Below are positions 5,930-10,212 of a stretch of DNA of 10,212 nt, one piece after another; position 1 is the stretch's first letter; every line of letters starts with the position of its first letter. The DNA comes from DATDRS01 sp035291605. Lineage in GTDB: Bacteria > Chloroflexota > Anaerolineae > Anaerolineales > UBA6663. The translations under genes were made by a program, and so were the position numbers. The notes beneath the pieces are model-generated. The model did no database searches. It saw only the letters and a program-made list of their open reading frames with translations, and had not been told where the DNA came from. Location of the stretch: the NCBI GenBank assembly GCA_035291605.1, contig DATDRS010000211.1, positions 1-10,212 on the forward strand, written 5' to 3'.

Positions 5930-6008
5930 TCCGTCTAAGCGCAGGACGCCTGCCAGAGCCAAGCCGCGCGCCGCCCCCGCGAAAACACCGCGTCGAAGGC
6001 GCTGAGGT

Positions 6009-6014
6009 TATAAT
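6009..6014 (+). promoter_or_regulatory. Candidate -10 box for the glp operon
   Basis: A perfect TATAAT lies at 6009-6014, upstream of the small ORF and glpABC. There is no good -35 at the usual distance and no TG extension. Transcription from it would begin around 6021. Confidence 0.5.
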
Positions 6015-6020
6015 GAGCAA

Positions 6021-6194
6021 TTGGAACATGGTTCTCTTATTTCGCCGTGGGTCATTGACTGGAAGCGATTCCAAAGCCTGCCATTTCGGCGTCCGGGTTT
6101 GTTTGCCAATTTGCGCCGCGATGTTATCGAACTCTGGCGGAGGCCTGACACTGACAATCCGCTGGCAAAGCCGGAACCCGCGCTGATCGCCTGA
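6021..6194 (+). CDS. Possible 57-residue small protein upstream of glpA
   Basis: The frame is open from 6006 to a TGA at 6192-6194. The only reasonable start is TTG at 6021, which coincides with the predicted transcription start seven bases past the TATAAT box, so translation would be leaderless. The peptide begins (M)EHGSLISPWVIDWKRF, contains RRPGLFANLRRDVIELWRRP and ends PALIA. It is rich in Trp and Arg, with a plausible amphipathic helix in the middle and no membrane segment. The stop lies six bases before the glpA ATG, and glpA has no Shine-Dalgarno site, so translational coupling would make sense. I do not recognise the family. Third-position GC is lower than in the neighbours. A competing ORF (ATG 6013 to 6186) overlaps in another frame with a less protein-like product, so this may also be a non-coding leader. 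Confidence 0.35.
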   Translation: MEHGSLISPWVIDWKRFQSLPFRRPGLFANLRRDVIELWRRPDTDNPLAKPEPALIA

Positions 6195-6200
6195 TCACCC

Positions 6201-7838
6201 ATGCGCCTCAGCACGGAAGTCCTCGTCATCGGCGGTGGAGCTACCGGCCTGGGCGCGGCGCGCGACGCCGCTCTGCGCGGCTTCAAGACCATCCTCGTCG
6301 AAAAGGGTGACCTCACCCACGGGACGAGCGGACGCTATCACGGCCTGCTGCACTCCGGCGGGCGCTACGTCGTCCGCGACCCGCACTCGGCGGCTGACTG
6401 TTACCGCGAGAATCTGATCCTCAAGCGCACCCTGCCCTCGGCGATCGAAGACACGGGCGGCTTCTTCGCGGCCCTGCCCGAAGACCCGCCGGAGTATGTC
6501 GAGCCGTTCCTCGCCGGATGCCGCCGGGCCGGCATCCCGGCTGAAGAAATCCCTCCTGCCCTGGCGCTCAAAGAAGAACCGCTGCTCAATCCCAAACTGG
6601 CGCGCATCTTCCGCGTGCCCGACGCCGCCTGCGACTCGTTTGACGCTGCACATGCTCTCGCGGAGAGCATCCGGGCGGCGGGCGGCGAGGTCTGGACGCG
6701 GCGCAAGGTGATGGGCCTCCTCCGCAGCGGAACGCGGGTGGTCGGCGCGGAACTGGAGGACGTCGCCACGGGTGAGCGTCTCACGCTCGGGGCGGACGTC
6801 GTCGTCAATTGCGCCGGGGCCTGGACCGGGATGATCGCGGCGCTGGCCGGATGCGAAGTGAAGGTAACGCCGGGCAAAGGCGTGATGATCGCGATGAATT
6901 CCCGGCTGGTGAACACGGTCGTCAACCGCCTCAAGCCCCCCAGCGACGGCGATATCCTCGTCCCGGTCGGGACGGTGGCCGTGATGGGCACCACCGAGGT
7001 CGTCGTCCAAAACCCCGATCAGTATGCGATTGACGACGAGGAAATCGAGCTGCTGCTGGCCGAGGGCGAAAAACTTATCCCGCGTTTCCGGGAGTTCCGG
7101 GCGCTGCGGGCGTGGGCGGGGGTGAGGCCGCTATTCGAAGACAGGCCGTCCGCCCTCACCCCTCGGCCCTCTCTCCCTGGGGAAGAGGGGGAGGCCGCGC
7201 CTGGGACGGACTCGCGGATGATGACGCGCGCGCACGCCATTCTCGACCACGCAATCCGCGATGGGGTGGAAGGCTTCATCTCCGTCGTCGGTGGGAAGTT
7301 CACGACCTTCAGGCTCATGGCCGAGCAGGCGGTGGATTTGGCCGGCCACAAACTCGGCGCGGAACGAAAGTGCCTCACCGCCGAGACGCCGATTGACCCG
7401 CCGGGCCAGCCGTTCCACAAATTGAACGACCGGCTGAGGGACGTGGAGGCGAGTGAGAAGACCGAGATCGTGTGCGAATGCGAGTTGGTGACGCGCGTCC
7501 AGGTGGAGCAGGCGCTGAACAAATCAGGATCGCTGGTGCTCAACGACCTGCGCCGTGACCTGCGGCTGGGCATGGGGCCATGCCAGGCGGGGTTCTGCGC
7601 GTACCGCGCGGCGGGGATATTGCACAGCCGCACCCCCCTAGGGGGTGAGGTGAGGCAAACAAATTCAGCGTTGATTGAGTTCCTCCAGGAACGCTGGAAG
7701 GGGCTGCGCCCGGTGATGTGGGGTGCGAACCTGCGGCAGATGGAACTCGATTTGAACATCTACCGTAACCTGCTCGGGGTGGACCGCCTGCCGACGGCGC
7801 GCGAGCCGGAAGAGTACCCGACGGAGAAGACGGCGTAA
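6201..7838 (+). CDS. glpA: Anaerobic glycerol-3-phosphate dehydrogenase, subunit A
   Basis: GlpA oxidises sn-glycerol-3-phosphate to dihydroxyacetone phosphate using FAD. With GlpB and GlpC it feeds electrons into the quinone pool under anaerobic or respiratory conditions. The 545 residues match E. coli GlpA (542). The FAD-binding motif GGGATGLG is at 11-18 and GTSGRYHGLLHSGGRY at 41-56. PGKGVMI is near 225, WAGVRPLFED near 305 and VVGGKFTTFRLMAE at 362-375. A BFD-like [2Fe-2S] domain carries C425, C427, C461 and C466. Two short in-frame insertions made of palindromic repeats lie at about residues 317-336 and 477-484, outside the catalytic motifs. The ATG at 6201 gives the standard N-terminus; no Shine-Dalgarno site precedes it. 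glpB follows after a repeat-rich spacer. Confidence 0.95.
   Translation: MRLSTEVLVIGGGATGLGAARDAALRGFKTILVEKGDLTHGTSGRYHGLLHSGGRYVVRDPHSAADCYRENLILKRTLPSAIEDTGGFFAALPEDPPEYVEPFLAGCRRAGIPAEEIPPALALKEEPLLNPKLARIFRVPDAACDSFDAAHALAESIRAAGGEVWTRRKVMGLLRSGTRVVGAELEDVATGERLTLGADVVVNCAGAWTGMIAALAGCEVKVTPGKGVMIAMNSRLVNTVVNRLKPPSDGDILVPVGTVAVMGTTEVVVQNPDQYAIDDEEIELLLAEGEKLIPRFREFRALRAWAGVRPLFEDRPSALTPRPSLPGEEGEAAPGTDSRMMTRAHAILDHAIRDGVEGFISVVGGKFTTFRLMAEQAVDLAGHKLGAERKCLTAETPIDPPGQPFHKLNDRLRDVEASEKTEIVCECELVTRVQVEQALNKSGSLVLNDLRRDLRLGMGPCQAGFCAYRAAGILHSRTPLGGEVRQTNSALIEFLQERWKGLRPVMWGANLRQMELDLNIYRNLLGVDRLPTAREPEEYPTEKTA
7153..7196. repeat. In-frame CCTCACCCC-type palindromic insertion in glpA
   Basis: CCCTCACCCCT at 7153-7163 leads into an imperfect hairpin, GGCCCTCTCTCC against GGAAGAGGGGGAGGCC (7165-7196). 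It encodes the low-complexity segment SALTPRPSLPGEEGEA, placed between the conserved RPLFEDR and the RAHAILDH segment. The nucleotide content and peptide do not resemble the rest of GlpA. Confidence 0.65.
7631..7655. repeat. Second small palindromic insertion in glpA
   Basis: CACCCCC (7631-7637) and GGGGGTG (7641-7647) form a 7-bp stem with a 3-base loop, followed by AGGTGAGG. On the minus strand the edge reads CCTCACCTCACCCCC, which contains CCTCACCCC as in the other two elements. It adds about eight residues (RTPLGGEV) between AAGILH and the conserved FLQERWKGLRP. Confidence 0.55.
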
Positions 7839-7846
7839 GACATCAT

Positions 7847-7902
7847 GCGTGAGGCGTGAAAACGTACACGACGGAACACGTAATACGCACTACGGTTATG
7901 AC
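7847..7902. repeat. 7-bp periodic spacer between glpA and glpB
   Basis: GCGTGAG and GCGTGAA are adjacent at 7847-7860, and ACG then recurs exactly every seven bases at 7871, 7878, 7885 and 7892 within GAACACG, TAATACG and CACTACG. The array fills the intergenic spacer up to the glpB ATG at 7898 and takes the place of any ribosome-binding site. Confidence 0.5.
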
Positions 7903-9196
7903 AGCTCAATCCCGCTATGATGTCATCGTCGTCGGCGCGGGGCTGGCGGGGATGTTCGCGGGCGCGTTGGCGGCGCGGCGCGGCGCGCGCACGCTCGTCA
8001 TCGCGCGCGGGCTGGGGGGCACACACCTCGGGCCGGGAACAGTAGACGTGCGGGGCTACGACAGCGCACGCCGGTTGGTCAACAACCCTGAGGCGGAGAT
8101 CAACCAGAAGCCGGGGCAACGCCATCCCTCAATGCTTGCCGGGCTGCCCGCGTTGCGCGAGGCGTTGGCCGAGTTTCAGAAAATGTGCGCGGCGGCAGGG
8201 TATCCGTTGATAGGCGCGCTTGACGAAAACTTCTTCCTGCCGACGGCGATGGGCGCGGTGCGGCCCACCTGCCTTGCGCCCGAATCGTTCGCGGCGGGAG
8301 AGGTACGGCAGACGGGCGAACTGGCGCTCGCCCGCCTGCCGGGTTTCCGTGATTTCTTCGCTGACCTGGTGGCAGCCAATCTGTCCGCCGCGGGTTACCC
8401 GGCCCGCGTCGTCTCGCTGGATTTGCTGGGTGCCCCAATCCGCAGGGATTCATTCGCCACCGACCTCGCCCGGCTCTTCGACGATCCCGGTTATCGGGAG
8501 AAAGTTGCCCATCACTGGCGCGCGGCGCTGAAAGGCGTCACCCGCTTAGGGCTGCCGGCGATTTTGGGATTGAGAGAGACGGACGGAGCATGGCGAGACT
8601 TGCGCGCGCGATTAGATATCGAGTTATTTGAGATTCCCATCCTGCCTCCTTCGGTTCCGGGGATGCGGCTGTTCAATATATTGAAAAAAACGCTTGAGGC
8701 GGCCGGTGGCCGAGTCACAATCGGGCCGGGCATCAAGGGTTGGGTCAACGCAGATCACACGAGTCAATCGCGGATGCAGTCCGCTCGCACCGTCGCCGCT
8801 CGCACCACGACTGCGCGCATAGCCGCTGGGGTCATCGCAGAAACCGCTGGCGGGCCGAGATACTACGCGGCGCGGCACATCATCCTGGCGACGGGCAGTT
8901 TCAGGCACGGCGGATTAGAAGCGCCGACAAAAGGCAAGATCATCGAGACAGTTTTCGGCCTGCCAGTGATGACAAATGAGGAATGGTTCGCGCCGTTGTA
9001 TTCGGAGGCGCAGCCGTATGCCAGGTTTGGTGTGCGCGTGAATGAAAAGATGCAGCCCGTGAATGAAGCGGGCGAGGTCATTTACGAGAATGTCTTTGCG
9101 GTGGGGGGCCTGCTCGCGGGCGCCGACCGCAACGGCGAAGGCTCACGGGAGGGGATTGACCTGGCGACGGCATGGGCGGCAATCTCTAATCTCTAA
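7898..9196 (+). CDS. glpB: Anaerobic glycerol-3-phosphate dehydrogenase, subunit B
   Basis: GlpB is the second flavoprotein subunit, working with GlpA and GlpC in glycerol-3-phosphate oxidation. The 432 residues (E. coli 419) start with YDVIVVGAGLAGMFAGALAA, a Rossmann FAD-binding motif (GxGxxG at 13-18). They contain LGPGTVDVRGYD, PSVPGMRLFNILKKTLE and HIILATGSFRHGGLEA, and close with FAVGGLLAGADRNGEG, the C-terminal FAD contact of the family. A GTG at 7856 lengthens the frame by 14 residues, but those lie inside a 7-bp repeat spacer and are not family-like, so ATG 7898 is preferred. Residues about 286-309 are an Arg/Thr/Ala-rich insertion coded by a 15-bp repeat. The last residues (ISNL) and the TAA stop are made by another heptad array. 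No clear Shine-Dalgarno site is seen. Confidence 0.92.
   Translation: MTAQSRYDVIVVGAGLAGMFAGALAARRGARTLVIARGLGGTHLGPGTVDVRGYDSARRLVNNPEAEINQKPGQRHPSMLAGLPALREALAEFQKMCAAAGYPLIGALDENFFLPTAMGAVRPTCLAPESFAAGEVRQTGELALARLPGFRDFFADLVAANLSAAGYPARVVSLDLLGAPIRRDSFATDLARLFDDPGYREKVAHHWRAALKGVTRLGLPAILGLRETDGAWRDLRARLDIELFEIPILPPSVPGMRLFNILKKTLEAAGGRVTIGPGIKGWVNADHTSQSRMQSARTVAARTTTARIAAGVIAETAGGPRYYAARHIILATGSFRHGGLEAPTKGKIIETVFGLPVMTNEEWFAPLYSEAQPYARFGVRVNEKMQPVNEAGEVIYENVFAVGGLLAGADRNGEGSREGIDLATAWAAISNL
8776..8825. repeat. 15-bp tandem repeat inserted in glpB
   Basis: CCGCTCGCACC is repeated at 8781-8791 and 8796-8806, and a weaker third copy follows, giving the pentapeptide-like series SARTV, AARTT, TARIA. 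GCAGTC (8776-8781) and GACTGC (8809-8814) flank it as an inverted repeat. The same 11-mer also occurs in the YfhO gene at 68-78. Confidence 0.55.
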
Positions 9197-9207
9197 TCTC
9201 CAATCCC
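9180..9207. repeat. Heptad repeat across the glpB stop codon
   Basis: Four consecutive units, CAATCTC, TAATCTC, TAATCTC and CAATCCC, span the glpB C-terminal codons, its TAA stop at 9194-9196 and most of the spacer before glpC. No ribosome-binding site is left between the array and the glpC ATG. Confidence 0.8.
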
Positions 9208-9216
9208 CAGCAGCCC

Positions 9217-10212
9217 ATGACTTCCCTCCACATGCTCGACACTCAACTCACTTCCGATGTGTGCATCAAATGCAATATCTGCACCTCCGCCTGCCCGGTG
9301 GCGGCAGTGACTGATCTGTTCCCGGGGCCGAAGGTGGTTGGGCCGCAGGCGCAGCGGTTCCGCGAGCCGGGCGCGGCCTCGGTTGACCACGCCGTGGATT
9401 ACTGCTCCGGGTGCGGGGCGTGTTCGCTGGTGTGCCCGCACGGCGTGCAGATTGCGGAGATGAACATCATTGCCAAGGCGGAGATGGCGAAACGCGACGG
9501 CATTCCGCTGCGCAACCGGATACTGGGGCGGAGCGAACTGCTAGGCCAACTCGGTTCGCTCTTCGCGCCGCTGTCCAACTTGCCTGTACAAAACAAGGTC
9601 TTGCGCGGCCTCGGCGAACGGCTATTGGGGATCAGTCAGGCCGCGCCGTTTCCCCGGTTTGCGCGCCGGACTTTCCGGAGTTGGTTCGAGCGTTCCGGGG
9701 CCGGCCGCGATGTCATGGGCATTTATAAAGTCGTCTATTTTCACGGATGCAGCACGAACTACTACGAGCCGCGCGTAGGCCAGGCGGCGGTGAAGGTGTT
9801 GAGGCTGAACGGCTGCAAGGTCAGCATTGCCGAACAGAACTGCTGCGGCCTGCCGCTGCAATCGAACGGCGAGTTTGGCGCGGCGCGGGCGTATGCGGAG
9901 GCCAACCTGCGCAAACTTGCGCCGTACGTCCGCGCCGGGTACGTAATCGTCGGCACCTCCACAAGCTGCACGCTGACGTTCAAACACGAATATCGCTCGG
10001 TGTTGGGGATTCAGGGCGCAGAGGCCGACCTGGTGGCTGAGAACACATACGACTTCTTCGAGTTTTTGCAAAAACTGGAGGCCGAGGGGCGATTAAACAC
10101 GGTTTTTCGCCCGGTGCGTGAGCGGATCGTGTATCACGCGCCGTGCCAGTTCCGCACGCATGCCGTGGGCCGTCCCGCCGCCGACCTCCTGCGCCGCATT
10201 CCGGGCGTGACG
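9217..10212 (+). CDS. glpC: Anaerobic glycerol-3-phosphate dehydrogenase, subunit C (3' truncated)
   Basis: GlpC is the Fe-S subunit that docks GlpAB to the membrane and passes electrons to quinone. The frame is open from ATG 9217 to the window end, giving 332 residues of an expected 400 or so. Two 4Fe-4S ferredoxin motifs are present: CIKCNICTSACPV (C16, C19, C22, C26) and CSGCGACSLVCP (C63, C66, C69, C73). The first CCG domain follows, with HGCSTNYYEPRVG, C200 and the NCCGLPL signature (C209, C210), plus C251. YHAPCQFRTHAVG (C310) opens the second CCG domain, whose signature would lie beyond the edge. An alternative ATG at 9232 is in frame, but 9217 is closer to the family's usual start. 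The gene is 20 bases from glpB. Confidence 0.95.
   Translation, partial: MTSLHMLDTQLTSDVCIKCNICTSACPVAAVTDLFPGPKVVGPQAQRFREPGAASVDHAVDYCSGCGACSLVCPHGVQIAEMNIIAKAEMAKRDGIPLRNRILGRSELLGQLGSLFAPLSNLPVQNKVLRGLGERLLGISQAAPFPRFARRTFRSWFERSGAGRDVMGIYKVVYFHGCSTNYYEPRVGQAAVKVLRLNGCKVSIAEQNCCGLPLQSNGEFGAARAYAEANLRKLAPYVRAGYVIVGTSTSCTLTFKHEYRSVLGIQGAEADLVAENTYDFFEFLQKLEAEGRLNTVFRPVRERIVYHAPCQFRTHAVGRPAADLLRRIPGVT

Noticed and set aside
6013..6186. ORF from ATG 6013 overlapping the proposed small ORF
   Set aside because: Its ATG overlaps the TATAAT box, so it would not be on a transcript from that promoter, and its product looks less protein-like.
6195..7010. 271-codon minus-strand open frame opposite glpA
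   Set aside because: Asp/Arg/His-rich composition and complete overlap with the conserved GlpA FAD domain mark it as a shadow frame.
7019..7759. 246-codon minus-strand open frame opposite the glpA C-terminal half
   Set aside because: It is Ser/Arg/Pro-rich with no family features, and the opposite strand carries the Fe-S cysteines of GlpA.
7856..7897. Upstream GTG start for glpB
   Set aside because: The extra 14 residues are coded by the 7-bp periodic spacer and do not match GlpB N-termini.

Overview
This is a GC-rich bacterial window. Gene content and style point, by inference only, to Chloroflexota, possibly an Anaerolineae-like lineage. The pointers are a YfhO-type membrane protein, a bacterial ComB homologue, DUF4870 proteins, a glpABC operon, a leaderless promoter and start at fmt, and 7-bp short tandem repeats at gene ends. 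No rRNA, tRNA, CRISPR array, phage gene or transposase was seen, and no intergenic stretch exceeds about 300 bases.

Layout: the 3' end of a YfhO-family membrane protein (plus strand, 1-486) converges on a minus-strand pair, recJ followed by comB (3050 to 581). Two further minus-strand genes (3657-3196 and 4074-3757) encode small DUF4870 membrane proteins. Each has its own intrinsic terminator. A divergent spacer then leads to the plus-strand half: fmt (4267-5190), a TIP-like aquaporin (5270-5929), a possible 57-residue small ORF (6021-6194), and glpA, glpB and the 5' part of glpC running off the window end.

The right half is a coherent glycerol-3-phosphate module. GlpA and GlpB form the FAD-dependent catalytic part of anaerobic glycerol-3-phosphate dehydrogenase, and GlpC is the Fe-S subunit that passes electrons to the membrane quinone pool. 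The aquaporin next door may supply small uncharged solutes, but its selectivity-filter residues (H-I-A-R) match plant TIPs rather than classical GlpF. The left half is housekeeping: DNA repair (RecJ), initiator-tRNA formylation (Fmt) and a phosphatase family of uncertain bacterial role (ComB).

I see no convincing new defence or mobile system. The most notable signals are: repeated colonisation of gene ends and coding sequence by small repeats (heptad arrays that contain the stop codons of the YfhO gene and glpB, CCTCACCCC-type palindromes inside glpA and at the recJ ribosome-binding site, and a 15-bp repeat inside glpB); a leaderless fmt start; an unannotated small ORF between a perfect TATAAT box and glpA; and a basic, out-of-frame reading stretch just past the aquaporin stop.
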